In this document: positions 36,663-48,530 of the stretch, piece after piece
Numbering within the stretch: position 1 is the stretch's first letter
How the letters are laid out: each line of letters starts with the position of its first letter
Source of the DNA: Oreohelix idahoensis
Lineage: Eukaryota > Mollusca > Gastropoda > Stylommatophora > Oreohelicidae
Assembly: GCA_024509875.1 (NCBI GenBank)
Contig: JAMPIV010005013.1
Coordinates: 451,001 to 515,000 of the forward strand
Length of the DNA: 64,000 nucleotides
Direction: 5' to 3'
Notes under the pieces: model-generated
The model's database searches: none
What the model was told of the DNA's origin: nothing
The model's input: the letters and a program-made list of their open reading frames with translations, nothing else
Program-made: the position numbers and the translations under genes

Positions 36663-37839
36663 CTATCCACCTGAACAACTTCTGGTGCTGTATCTGTTGC
36701 TTTTTTTCTCCACGCCTGAGGGAGAGGTCGTCCTATTCTTTGTTCTCTCAGTAAACCCGGGGATCAACACGGTGCAGTTCAGTTTTATAGTGCCCTTTAA
36801 ATCAAACAGCATATTTTTATAAAATTATTTACTCTTTCCTGATAAAAAATTCAAATCTATTACATTAATTGGCAAAGTCAACATTTTCCAGTCTGGCTTT
36901 AGCACAGAACTAAATGCGTTACAGAGTTCAACGTGCATCAAAAGCATTTCCTTTTTACTGTTCGGAATCCTCTTTATCTTAATACGGTTAGGCTGTTCAT
37001 TGAACTCTGTTAATATAAATACTGCAACGCCCTTCTCTCAACACACCGCTGATACACTTAGCGTAAATTCTTTTAAACTGTTTACTTGAATCTCCATTTC
37101 GTGTGCAAATATGGTGGATGTATTTCAAGCGGAATTTTCGTTCATTGCTTATGTTTAGTTTGATGGTGTCCTATACGTTCGGGTTCGTGTTACCACAAAA
37201 ATATATCAAACGTCGGAATATCTTGTTTATCGTTACAAAAGATAACACTGGTTGAAGTTCTCTGTAATGTCTGATGTAAAAGAAAAATATACTTTGAAGG
37301 GGTACATGTCTTTCCTCACCTAACCCCACAACGTCAGTACATAAAGGTTGTTGACAGTTCACAGAGTTAAATACTATCAGGACACGAAGAGATACGACTG
37401 TAGCTGTTAGGTAAGATGTATTCCTTACTTGCCAGTAAATCTGACACCCAAGTTCTTAAAAAAAAGTGAAGACATTTGTAATTTCATTTTGACTTTAATA
37501 ATAAATTTACCAGGAAAAGCAAACAGTAGAGCAGGTGCCCTCAGCTTGCAGTGTGTCGCTAAGACATAAGACGATACAACAGATTACTAAATGGTTTAGC
37601 TGGTACAACAGACGTGGCAAGATTTAAAGCAAACAGTAAAACCAGGTCTCATGTTTTATAAATAGATTTTCATGAAGACAGGGCAGTTAATACACCTCAA
37701 ACCAAAAAGTATTATTTACACAATATTATCGAAGATGCAAACCACTAGGAAATGACCTTAGTCCCACCTGGAGGAGAGCAACGCGCCAACATCATTAGAA
37801 AGTCTCAAACACGAAAAGGTATCGTGTTGCAATTTCCTT
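36663..37839. other. Unassigned sequence
   Basis: No gene, RNA or dispersed repeat recognised. Confidence 0.35.
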
Positions 37840-39800
37840 CGTCACACCACATTATAATGATTAAGTTGACAGCACCATCTGTATCCAGATTGGATAAGCT
37901 GAACGCTTTCAAAACTGGTCAAATATAACAACCCCGTAGCTGGGACATAATGTGTTCACACCAAAAACTGTAGAAGTAGTCGATCGTGAAGGCCTCAGTT
38001 TATGATCTATTGAAACTAGGCCGGATAGAACAATGAAGAATAATAGCACCCTAAAGACTTTGGTGTAACTATAGCCTTGTGCTGGTTGTGGAACAACAAG
38101 AATAAGTTTTCAAATTATGAATGTCAAGTTTACATAAGTTGTTACTTTCACAAACACCTCAAGTTTTCATAAGTTGTTACTTTCACAAACACCTCAAGTT
38201 TTCATAAGTTGTTACTTTCACAAACACCTCAAGTTTACATTAGTTGTTACTTTCACAAACACTTCAAGTTTTCATAAGTTGTTACTTTCACAAACACGTC
38301 AAGTTTACATCAGTTGTTACTATCACAACCACCTCAAGTTTACATAAGTTGTTACTTTCACAAACACTTCAAGTTTTCATAAGTTGTTACTTTCACAAAC
38401 ACGTCAAGTTTACATCAGTTGTTACTATCACAACCACCTCAATTTTACATAAGTTGTTACTTTCACAAACACCTCAAGTTTACATTAGTTGTTACTTTCA
38501 CAAACACCTCAAGTTTATATAAGTTGTTACTTTCACAAACACCTCAAGTTTACATAAGTTATTACTTTCACAAACACCTCAAGTTTATATAAGTTGTTAC
38601 TTTCACAAACACCCCAAGTTTACATAAGTTGTTACTTTCATAAACACCTCAAGTTTATATAAGTTGTTACTTTGACAAACACCTCAAGTTTATATAAGTT
38701 GTTACTTTCACAAACACCTCAAGTTTAAGTAAGTTGTTACTTTCACAAACACCTCACGTTTACATTAGTCGTTACTTTTACAAACACCTCAAGTTTATAT
38801 TAGTTGTTACTTTCACAAGCACCTCAAGTTTACATAAGTTGTTACTTTCACAAACACCTCAAGTTTACATAAGTTGTTACTTTCACAAACACCTCAAGTT
38901 TATATAAGTTGTTACTTTCACAAACACCTCAAGTTTACATTAGTTGTTACTTTCACAAACACCTCAAGTTTAAGTAAGTTGTTACTTTCACAAACACCTC
39001 AAGTTTACATTAGTTGTTACTTTTACAAACACCTCAAGTTTACATTAGCTGTTACTTTCACAAGCACCTCAAGTTTACATTAGTTTTTACTTTCACAAAC
39101 GCCTCAAGTTTACATTAGTTGTTACTTTCACAAACACCTCAAGTTTACATTAGTTGTTACTTTCACAAACACCTCAAGTTTACATTAGTTGTTACTTTCA
39201 CAAACACCTCGATTTTACATTAGTTGTTACTTTCACAAGCACGTCAAGTGTACATAAGTTGTTACTTTCACAAACACCTCAAGTTTACATAAGTTGTTAC
39301 TTTCACAAACACCTCAAGTTTACATAAGTTGTTACTTTCACAAACACCTCAATTTTACATTAATTGTTACTTTCACAAACACCTCAAGTTTACATTAATT
39401 GTTACTTTCATAAACACCTCAAGTTTACATTAGTTGTTACTTTCACAAGCACCTCAAGTTTACATAAGTTATTACCTTCACAAAAACCTCAAGTTTACAT
39501 TAGTTGTTACTTTCACAAACACCCCAAGTTTACATTAGTTGTTACCTTCATAAACACATCAAGTTTTCAAAATGGATAAAATCAGGAGAAGAAAGTCAAT
39601 TTGGAAATGGCAAGCAAGGTGGACTGTGTTCAATTCCCAGTGTAGACGGAAAAAATAAATTAACCAACAGGAGGGTGACACTTGGGAGTAATGACCCCAT
39701 CACTCAGAGTGTAGAGGACGTAAAAGGGCCAAAAGCATAAGGCTGATGGGGGCTTCTGATGATCAGATTACCTCCTGTTGTAATGCTCCGCACTGAGTAT
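37840..39800. repeat. R5 dispersed repeat, copy 2, carrying an expanded satellite
   Basis: 37855-38125 and 39561-39800 align with the R5 copy at 25390-26414. The 35-bp satellite occupies the middle. Copy 1 has no satellite at the corresponding place, so the array grew after the copies diverged or was lost from copy 1. Confidence 0.65.
38126..39560. repeat. 35-bp satellite, 41 units without indels
   Basis: AAGTTTACATAAGTTGTTAC followed by TTTCACAAACACCTC. Unit starts fall on 38126 + 35n over the whole array (checked at 38161, 38581 and 39421), giving 1,435 bp, exactly 41 units. Variants recur at 105-bp and 245-bp spacings. Because 35 is not divisible by three, every three units make a 105-base open period; the resulting peptides are not genes. 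Confidence 0.97.
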
Positions 39801-40265
39801 CCAATCATTAAATAACAAACTGACATATTGTTTGAGAACTTCAACAATGACAGTAATATGCTAAAACTGGATCAACACACATATCATTCCATAGATAAAA
39901 CCTCACGTTTTCTCTTTCAGATAGCCACTTTAAAATTCCCTTTGATTTTGGCCTGATATAAAAGCGAATAGCCAAACTATTTGGCTTGAGGGTTTCACAT
40001 CTGTTTTTTTTTTTTTCTTAGTTTCTCGACGACTGTCACCTGGCAAGCGAAGTGTACAGAATCCTATTCTCGTTCAAGACTCGTGATTTCGATGATCGTC
40101 AACTGGTTTTTCCTGTGCAGTTTACAAAGCACATTTTCGTCTTACGTTTTATGCCGAAATACCACTATCGATTTCTTATATTCTGGTTGCTCTGGTTACA
40201 GTCGAACTGGTGATCAAGACTTTTGTTCCTCCTGGATTTTTTCATGTATTCGCTACATCATTATT
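39801..40265. other. Unassigned sequence
   Basis: Nothing recognisable; a T run near 40003-40016. Confidence 0.35.
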
Positions 40266-40269
40266 TTCT

Positions 40270-40350
40270 TTTTAGCTGCGTATGGAGCATGTGCCGACCA
40301 CTGCTGCTGCTACACTTGCAGGAAGTTGTGTGAATTATGTAATCACTGAC
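40270..40350 (-). repeat. R1 fragment
   Basis: Carries GTATGGAGCATGTGCC, CCACTGCTGCTGCTACACTT and GCAGGAAGTTGTG, the left third of an R1 copy. Confidence 0.55.
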
Positions 40351-40399
40351 AAGCGCAAACCAATTTCTGATTAGACACTTAAGTTTTACAGTGTTAAAC

Positions 40400-40705
40400 C
40401 CAGGTACGATAAGAGAATTAATAACGGAGATCAAAACAGCTAAAATATTTTGGTCATGTAAAAAGACATAACACCTTATTGAAAACCATAATAGAAGGAA
40501 CAGCTGAAGGCAGGCGTGCAAGAAGAAGACATGACTATATGTTGGAAGATAACATCAAGAGATGGACAGGAAAGAGTCTATCAGAGTGTATCATCAAGAC
40601 AAGAGACAAGAAAGAGTCTATCAGAGTGCACCATCAAGACAACAGACAGAAGACGTTGGAGATCCATTACAGCCGACCTTCGATGTGGTGATGGCACCTG
40701 ATGGT
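40400..40705 (+). pseudogene. LINE ORF2 C-terminal remnant with internal duplication
   Basis: Frames on + give LKYFGHVKRHNTLLKTIIEG, then RRARRRHDYMLEDNIKRW and finally TTDRRRWRSITADLRCGDGT before a stop. This is the usual LINE C-terminal order: FGH, basic hinge, W-x-GxS/L, DR..WR. A 40-bp segment encoding ESIRVHHQDNRQ-like sequence is repeated near 40565-40650, breaking the frame. No reverse transcriptase remains upstream. Confidence 0.65.
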
Positions 40706-41095
40706 GATGGTTTTACAGTAGAGTCCAAGTTATTTCTGAATACGACATTCATTCTATCACAACCAATTTATTGAAGAAAAAAAAAACTAAACAAAGATAC
40801 AAAATCTTGAAAATAAAATCGATATTATGCAATATCGATTGCCTGATCCACATAGATTCGTGAATGATAGTTTTAGTACACCACAAAGAGTGGAGGGACA
40901 TTATTTTCAATAAAGTCCAAATTGAAATTCCTGCTTTCCAAAAGCAGGACACTTTACTGTCCTCACAATATTTCAGGAGAACATGGAACAAAGAAACCCA
41001 AAAGCGGCACTGTTCCCCCGACCCATAGCGAGACGACTGATTACTTGACCCTACTTGCCATAGGTAAGATGCTCATAAAGATAAGACGTTCTTAA
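40706..41095. other. Unassigned sequence containing a perfect hairpin
   Basis: AATCGATATT at 40817-40826 and AATATCGATT at 40831-40840 are exact inverse copies separated by ATGC. No other feature seen. Confidence 0.5.
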
Positions 41096-41421
41096 ATGCG
41101 TGCTTGGGACCCAAAGATGCAGCAATAGAGAATGCAGTCAGCGACCCATAGCTTGACTTCTTGCATCAGGGTCAGCGAACCAGAGCTGACCAAGACCCTA
41201 CTCCACCTCCAAGTGGTGGTCCTGGAAACAGGCTGCATTACTGCAGTCTGTCTGAGAGAGTAGGGATCGAAGAGGGAAGGCAAACCCGTTCCCCCAAAAA
41301 ATGCCGTGCTGAAGTCGGATGTGTCGGCCGAAAGGCGCAGATATCGCAGCTCCGGCGTAAACAGACACAACGCAACCAACGTCCTTTTCAGGACGAACGA
41401 GGAAGAAGAAGAAGAAATGCG
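41096..41421 (+). repeat. GAA-tailed repeat, full copy
   Basis: Contains GCAGTCAGCGACCCATAGCT, CCACCTCCAAGTGGTGGTCC, GGAAGGCAAACCCGTTCC, AGTCGGATGTGTCGGCCGAA, CAGCTCCGGCGTAAACAGAC and ends in GAAGAAGAAGAAG. A close copy on the minus strand lies at 59235-59560 and partial ones at 47985-48165 and 61180-61320. The simple tail suggests a LINE- or SINE-type 3' end. CCACCTCCAAGTGGTGG is a hairpin. Confidence 0.75.
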
Positions 41422-42485
41422 TGCTTGCGCAGTATAGAAAGATTGAAATGTATGACAAGATCACTAATGTACAACTGATGGAACTAGACTAACAAAGGCA
41501 GTGGAACAATATATGAGGAGAAGATGCTAGCACTGAAGAAAAACAGGCCATTGTATTACAGGGCAGGTCTAGTTCTGGAATACTCAGAGTAAGACAAATA
41601 GAAGGATAAAAAGCACCTGAAGAAGGCTACTATCTTAGGCTATTAAGATATTTTGGGGGCCCTCTTCAATCTTCTAAAAGGTAAAACTAGAAAAAAAAAT
41701 AATGAATTTTAGAAAAATGTTTTTATTAATAAATAATATTATATAAAAAAAAAAAAAAACGAGTGTTGGTTACAGCCACTAGATTTTGTTAAAGGTAGTG
41801 GAAGCCCTGCAAAAAAAAAAAAATATAATTTAAAAAAAAAGGAAAAATGCGGGGGTGGAAGTAACTAATAAACTAACTATTGTACATATACTATTACCCT
41901 GCAAGCACGAGGGTACTAACGTGCAAGTGAGCTCTGTGCGTTATGACTCCGTTGTTTTTTTTTTGCGGGGGCCCCTATAAGCCTGGGGCCCCATGCCTGT
42001 GTCTAGTAGGCCTAATGTATAATCCGGTGCCGGAGAAGACATAGACATGAAGGTGGCAAGGATGTAATTGAAAAACGTTAAGCGGAGAGAGCAGGAAAGA
42101 GAGGCTTGGCATGGATTTGTTGAATGCCTGTGCTCCATTGGAAACATAAGAAATAAATGAATGAATAAGATATTAGCATATGTAGCAAATTCTTCTACTG
42201 AACCGGACTTCATTAAAAGTTCACCAGTGTCTTTTTCACAATTTTCCTGCCAGAACAAATAAAAAGTCAGCCGTTGCTTAACTCATGGAGATATTTGCAA
42301 CTCCGCAATAGAAGAGGTATTAGTTGATAAATGAAGGCATTAACCCTTTATACGCGTTTCTTGATTTCTTAGCCAATCTTTCCCCATAATCTTGTCACAT
42401 ATTCATCAATTTGTTTTCTGATGCCCGTACTATTTTTCAGCAGTTGCCCATTTGACTTGGCTGAATTTTGTTTCCACATGGAGTT
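41422..42485. other. Unassigned sequence, possible decayed hAT end
   Basis: Around 41955-42010, GGGGGCCCCTATAAGCC and GGGGCCCCATGCCTG resemble the GGGGCCCC-rich end of the hAT element at 2719, but I could not find a partner end. Several A runs near 41735-41845. Confidence 0.35.
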
Positions 42486-43280
42486 CTGATAGTTTTATAA
42501 AGTCGTCTAAGTATTCCGTATACTGATAGTTTTATAAAGTCGTCTAAATATTCCGTATGCTGATAGTTTTATAAAGTCGTCTAAGTATTCCGTATGCTGA
42601 TAGTTTTATAAAGTCGTCTAAGTATTCCGTATGCTGATAGTTTTATAAAGTCGTCTAAGTATTCCGTATGCTGATAGTTTTATAAAGTCGCTCTAAGTAT
42701 TCCGTATGCTGATTATAAAGTCGTCTAAGTATTCCGTATGCTGATAGTTTTATAAAGTCGTCTAAGTATTCCGTATGCTGATAGTTTTATAAAGTCGTCT
42801 AAGTATTCCGTATGCTGATAGTTTTATAAAGTCGTCTAGGTATTCCGTATGCTGATTATAAAGTCGTCTAAGTATTCCGCATGCTGATAATTTTATAAAG
42901 TCGTCTAAGTATTCCGTATGCTGATAGTTTTATAAAGTTGTCTAAGTATTCCGTATGCTGATAGTTTTATAAAGTCATCTAAGTATTCCGTATGCTGATT
43001 ATAAAGTCGTCTAAGTATTCCGTATGCTGATAGTTTTATAAAGTCGTCTAAGTATTTCGTATGCTGATAGTTTTATAAAGTCGTCTAAGTATTCCGTATG
43101 CTGATAGTTTTATAAAGTCGTCTAAGTATTCCGTATGCTGATTATAAAGTCGTCTAAGTATTCCGTATGCTGATAGTTTTATAAAGTCGTCTAAGTATTC
43201 CGTATGCTGATAGTTTTATAAAGTCGTCTAAGTATTCCGTATGCTGATAGTTTTATAAAGTCGTCTAAGTATTCCGTATG
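42486..43280. repeat. 37-bp satellite, 22 units, with four-unit higher-order structure
   Basis: CTGATAGTTTTATAAAGTCG followed by TCTAAGTATTCCGTATG. Four 32-bp units lack AGTTT and read GATTATAAAG at 42711, 42854, 42997 and 43140, exactly 143 bp apart (3 x 37 + 32). 18 x 37 + 4 x 32 + 1 inserted C equals the 795-bp length. Confidence 0.96.
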
Positions 43281-43359
43281 CATCCGGCCAACTCGTTCAT
43301 GCGATAATTGACATCTGTTGATTTTTTTAAAAGTGTTAAACTTTTCATGACGAGTCAGC

Positions 43360-43580
43360 GTCATTCTTATCATCATCATCATCATCAACATCATCAACAA
43401 CATCAACATCATCATCATCATCATCATCAACATTCTCATTGTCCTTTGCGCTCCTTATTGAGCATGAAGCCACCATTGAAGATAGTCCAATAGGAAGCCT
43501 GCATAAAGCAGTTACGTGCTTTTGTAGTGATAGTTTCTTTAACAATTAGTTTTACGTGGTGAGCTTGCCAGCTCCACATG
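43360..43580 (-). repeat. R1 dispersed repeat with trinucleotide tail
   Basis: Starts with a long CAT/ATC/AAC run (43368-43437), then TCCTTTGCGCTCCTTATTGA, GCATGAAGCCACC, AGGAAGCCTGCATAAAGCAG, ACGTGCTTTTGTAGTG and TTTTACGTGGTGAGCTTGCC. On the minus strand the element therefore ends in (GAT)n, like a LINE or SINE tail. Confidence 0.75.
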
Positions 43581-44337
43581 ACGTTATTTTAAGGTGGTTG
43601 TAATTATACATGTTCTTCCACTCTGTAATTATACATGTTCTTCCACTCTGTAATCGAAACATTTCGTGCTCCAATACGGCCCTACTTTGTGTCGTATTTT
43701 GTTTTCTGTTATTTTCGCACACATGCTTCTGACGTAGTTTAGAAGAAAGATACCGTATAGCCTGCTGGGAAGTATCTTCTTTTTCAGAATTCTACGATGA
43801 TTAGTTGTTTCAATGGTCTGTAAAGTCTGTCTACACATTTTGTTGCGAATTCCTCAAAGCAAGGATAATTTAGTTTATTATTCTAACGATCTCATCTGCT
43901 CTCCTTTGCTCTTCTGATGGCGGTGTTTCCGTCTTCCTTCTTGGTGTGAGGTTTGCTACTCTCTGTAAACAATCTTGGTTTAAAACGTGTCGCTATTTTT
44001 TTTTTCTTTGACGGAAAAGTAGATGGAAAACTTGTGTCCAATTGTTTGTTACACATTAGCTGGAAATAGGTCATACTACTTTAAGAAGATCGGATACCAC
44101 GACAAATATGGGACAGCAACAGCCAAGGATCTAGACCTCCAGGACGGCCCAGAGTTCGCTAGGAAGACATTATTAGACAATCTCTGAAGGATCGAGGACT
44201 AGATTAGAACCAGGCCAGGAGGAAGACCACCAATTGGACAGTTTGGCGTTCTCTCTGGCAAACCTCTACGTCCCAGGGTAGAAGAGGAACGATTTAGTAA
44301 GTAAATACTTCAAGTTAATCCTGGGTTTAAATTTCTC
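43581..44337. other. Unassigned sequence
   Basis: A 26-bp duplication (TAATTATACATGTTCTTCCA) at 43598-43650; otherwise nothing recognised. Confidence 0.4.
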
Positions 44338-44345
44338 ATCTAAAC

Positions 44346-44520
44346 CAGGGATTCTCAACCTTTTTTTGCTGACGGCCCCCATCTGAGTCTCATCTACGTC
44401 TGTCCCCCCCTCATAGTCGCTGTTAGCTGGGAAAAATGTACTTTACCATCTTATTGTGGCCGTCTAGAAATATAGCATGGCCCCCCCTGGGGACCATATG
44501 GTCCAAGTTAAGAACCACTG
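44346..44520. mobile_element. hAT miniature element, 175 bp
   Basis: Left end CAGGGATTCTCAACCTTTTT; right end inverted CAGTGGTTCTTAACTTGGAC. Both flanks are ATCTAAAC (44338-44345 and 44521-44528), a perfect 8-bp duplication. Confidence 0.92.
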
Positions 44521-44654
44521 ATCTAAACTGCACCGTGGATGACCTAGCAAGACTTTGTTCTTCCCAATAATCACGAAGAAACTGAATGCCACCCTCCCCC
44601 CTCCCACCCCGAGTAGCTTCCAGGATCTCTGTAAGTATGACTACATTTATCTTA

Positions 44655-44830
44655 AACATACATTGTATGACCGACTAATATGAAGTTGTGTATGGGACTG
44701 GCAATTTCATAATAACAAAAACTTGACTACTGAAACCACTGCTGCAAGAGCAAATGAATGCTTTGGTGCAAGTTTCCTGCAAGGGGTTGCCATCTACAGT
44801 GGTTTCATACTACATATAGAACAAACACGA
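44655..44830 (+). repeat. R1 dispersed repeat
   Basis: TTGTATGACCGACTAATATG, GAAGTTGTGTATGGGACTGG, AACCACTGCTGCAAGAGCAA, TGAATGCTTTGGTGCAAG, TTTCCTGCAAGG and CAGTGGTTTCATACTACAT follow in inverse R1 order. Among the most complete copies. Confidence 0.7.
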
Positions 44831-45485
44831 AATGATGACGATGATCTAACTTAATGCAAGCTCCTACTATATATAACTACATAACTGCTTGAATTTTTTA
44901 TCTTTAAATGTTTGCACTAAAAAAATAAAAACATAAACAGAAAAGTACACAAAGTAACAGTGTGCATACGTATCGCTTAGTTTAATAGGATATTTATAGT
45001 AACCAAAAAGTTCGCACTTTCTCAGCCGGCGTGATATCAACAGCTTTAACGGGACTTTTCTGAGAGCTTCCATTTGCAGATCGCTACCGTGATGTGTGAT
45101 AAATATACGCAATTAAGCTCTGCTGGCTGAACCAAAGTGGCCAGACTCCATTACATCTACAGAGCCAAATATAATTACGGTCACGTAAGCCTATATGGGA
45201 TGTGTATACTCGGATTGTTCCGGAATGCAGCGATCAATCTCCTGGGCGGATTACTGGTATAATGTATGTTTGTATGAGACTTTAGAAATGCAGTTGATAT
45301 TTCTGTAGGCAAGCAGTAGTTATTCATCATCATCGTGTGCTGTGCGTAGTGACGTAGATGATCGCTTACCGATAGAAATGTCTGTCTTTTGGGCAGATAT
45401 GTACTTCCCTTAGAACTAATGTCAATTGTTATTTACATTTACACAGACAACAATGGAGAGAAGGAGAGGTATGTATACATATTTA
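44831..45485. other. Unassigned sequence
   Basis: No gene or repeat identified. Confidence 0.35.
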
Positions 45486-45494
45486 GGTAGACAA

Positions 45495-45808
<314 letters not shown>

Positions 45809-46598
45809 AGGAAGGACTGGACAGAACGGGCTGATAACCAAAGTGTTATTAAAGCACAATTTTAAAATCAGACTCTCAGTCTTATAAAGACACAGTCAAT
45901 AACGTCTATTCTTACACAATTTAAAAAAAAAATAAAATTAGACATCGATTGTTTTAAAGATAATTGGCACTTTTATATGAGGAGGCAGAAGATCCGGGTT
46001 CGATTACCGATAGAGCTTTTGTCTTTTCCAATCTGTTATTTGTGGTAATTCCTTGACTTTTTCATTACCGATAAGTTAAAAATATATATCCTTTAATGTC
46101 CTTCAACGAACGTGGCTTAATGGCAAGGAAACACATACGCACACACAGATACCCACCTCTTTCACACCTACATCTGACACCTCCATGAGAGGAGCGGATA
46201 TTCTAAGCCCCTAATGGCACAGCAAACAGCGCTGTCCTCGGCTTGTTGACATATGATCGCTGAACATATCATCTCTCGAGAGACCGTGTCATCAGTTAGA
46301 AACATCAGAAGGGAACGCATTGCGTGCCAGGGCATACATAATCCGCTTCCTCTATTTTGTTTCCTTGTCTTATGTCGTGAGGTTAGTAACAAGCTATAGA
46401 AAAAAAAAGTCGCCAGCTAAAAGCTTCTTCCGTAATAGCGACTCCATTACAGCCGCAGTTTTCAAGCCCAAAGTTACACTCTCAAAGACAGGGTTTTGGT
46501 AGTTTGAGGAACCGCAAGATGAATACAGGAATTTTGAGGGGAAATTTTGTAGGCCGTACAGAGTCCTCGTTCTAGCGTTCAGTCAGTGTTCAATCATC
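45809..46598. other. Unassigned sequence
   Basis: GATCCGGGTTCGATTACC near 45991 resembles a pol III box B, but there is no box A at the right distance. No gene seen. Confidence 0.35.
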
Positions 46599-46599
46599 T

Positions 46600-46795
46600 C
46601 TCATTCTATTTACAGCTAGGCAGACTAGAGGGTGACTACTAGGTTTTGATCTCGGAACCCGGTAACTTTGCCGCAAAAGGTAAGCCTCTAACGGCTTATC
46701 CAGTCGGCTAACGGCTTATCCAGTCGGCTGACGGCTTATCCAGTCGGCTAACGGCTTATCCAGTCGGACGCTCGTTGAAAGTAAATTAATATCTA
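46600..46795 (-). mobile_element. SINE-A fragment with a 20-bp tandem repeat in its head
   Basis: ATTTACAGCTAGGCAGACTA and GATCTCGGAACCCGGTAACT on + are SINE-A. The head segment AACGGCTTATCCAGTCGGCT is repeated four times at 20-bp spacing (about 46689-46770) before GGACGCTCG. Confidence 0.75.
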
Positions 46796-46924
46796 ATCTT
46801 CATTGGCTAAATGAGAAGGCAAACACAACCCTACTCATGTTTATTATCACATCTCTGAAGACATGACATACTGTAGAACCATACTGTACATTACCAAGAA
46901 GAATTTTCAGATTAAATACCTACA

Positions 46925-47050
46925 ACCTGCACCAAGCAGTCACGTGCTCTAGTAGCGGTGATGTGTGTCCATTTGTTATATATGATAAGGTTGCCAGCCT
47001 CATACACAACCTCATATTAGTCGCCTAGTGCGACATTCGTGAGAGTGCAG
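46925..47050 (-). repeat. R1 fragment
   Basis: CAGTCACGTGCTCTAGTAGC, GATAAGGTTGCCAGCCTCAT and CACAACCTCATATTAGTCGC, the right two thirds of R1. Confidence 0.65.
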
Positions 47051-47984
47051 TAGTAGCCTGTTTTTGTTCTTCAGAAACATCCCCACATCCCACTAGAAAT
47101 TACATGGGATTTGCTGGTGATGCTCACATGATAATCCGATTGAGTAAAAATTTACATCTACAGACGTAACCAATAATCCTTTGAATGCCAAACACAATCA
47201 GATTTATATCTACAGATGCAAATATATGTAAACCGCCAGGACCATCAACATACGTTGTAGGATTGCTGGTATACCATAACCTGATTGAATGTTAACACAA
47301 CTACTAGTTCACAACTGTGGATATCAGAAATAAGTACCGTATTTCCCGCCATTAAAGTACTAAAGGTTGCCCTATATAGCAGATTGTTCGAATGCTTATC
47401 CTTGAAAAAAAAAAAACACGTTAGAGAACTTATTTACTATATTGCACATATAATATTGCCTTTATCATCTTTAAACAAAATAATTTTATTACACATATCA
47501 AAACATATCACTAGTTTTAGAAAAGCGCGTTGGTTTATACTACAATTGTGGCAGGGCAGTTACTTGTGCGCAGGTCACGGCATCAATTAGTATGTTATGT
47601 GGCAGCGCAGGTTACGGCATCAATTAGTATGTTATGTGGCAGGGCAGGTTACGGCATCAATTAGTTATATTGATTGTTATATTCAATTAGAGTTAATCCT
47701 TCATATGTTGTTGTGGTTCAAGTGCTAACTGGCCTTCCGCCAGAGATGGTAATACTTGACCTCTATTCATTTTTCTTCTTCTTCCCAGGTAGGTTCTTCC
47801 CTTTAAGTTTGGTGATAAGCAAAACAGTTTCAGCACAACAACGTATATCCAAAAGAAATTACTGTAAATTTCCACAAACAGCAATTCAGTAGAGAATTAT
47901 ATTAAAGTTTATTGATGTCATTAGATAAACACTGTAAATTTCACAAAATGATGGTTGTTTATCCAAAATGAAAAATATATAATC
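47051..47984. other. Unassigned sequence with a 37-bp triplicate
   Basis: GCGCAGGTTACGGCATCAAT and TAGTATGTTATGTGGCA recur from 47568 at 37-bp spacing, about 2.6 units. No gene seen. Confidence 0.5.
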
Positions 47985-48165
47985 TTCTTCTTCTTCCTTG
48001 TTCGCCCTGAAAAGGACGGTGGTTGCGTTGTGTCTGTTTACGCCGTAGCTGTGATATCTGCACCTTTCGGTCGACACATCCGACTTCAGCACTGCATTTT
48101 TTAGGGAACGGGTTTGCCTTCCCATTGCGATCCGTACTCGCTCAGCCAGACAAAATATATAATCC
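47985..48165 (-). repeat. GAA-tailed repeat, partial copy
   Basis: CTTCTTCTTCTTCCTTGTTC, CGTTGTGTCTGTTTACGCCG, CACATCCGACTTCAGCACTG and GGGAACGGGTTTGCCTTCCC follow as the inverse of 41200-41421. Confidence 0.7.
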
Positions 48166-48338
48166 AACTGAATAATATACTTGTCTTGATATCCTCAAAG
48201 ACGAAGTTCACCTAACGCCAGGGCCGGCTCTACCGACGGCGCAACACGTGCATTTGCACGGGGCGGCAAGCTTTGGGGGGGGGGGGGGGGGGCAAAAAAT
48301 CTTTTTACTTATTTTTACAATCCCGCCAAAATATTTCG

Positions 48339-48530
48339 CCTGGGAGCCGCGCTGGTGTAATGTTTACCACACTGCGCTAGCGATCAGGTGTTCAAGGTTC
48401 AAGCCCGGGCGCGGGCATTTGTAGGAGTGTCATCGACCGGGATTTTGACTGAATAACCTGAACGGCTCCTGAAATAAACCCTCTGTGGATGCTGTCACGG
48501 AGTGTTCGAAGGTTTCGTCTAGATTATTTT
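48339..48530 (+). mobile_element. SINE-C, tRNA-derived
   Basis: Begins GGGAGCCGCGCTGGTGTAAT and has a box B-like GGTTCAAGCCC about 60 bp in. The same GGGAGCCGCG start is seen at 56542. The body contains CGACCGGGATTTTGACTG and CCTGAACGGCTCCTG. It lies inside the hAT element. Confidence 0.6.

Noticed and set aside
38244..39740. Open frames rich in SQTPQVYISCYFHK
   Set aside because: They follow the 35-bp satellite's 105-base codon period and start and stop with it.
41941..42010. hAT end (GGGGCCCC-rich)
   Set aside because: Only one end-like sequence was found, with no partner and no 8-bp duplication.
45985..46020. Possible tRNA gene (GATCCGGGTTCGATTACC)
   Set aside because: Only a box B-like word; no box A at the right distance and no cloverleaf that I could fold.
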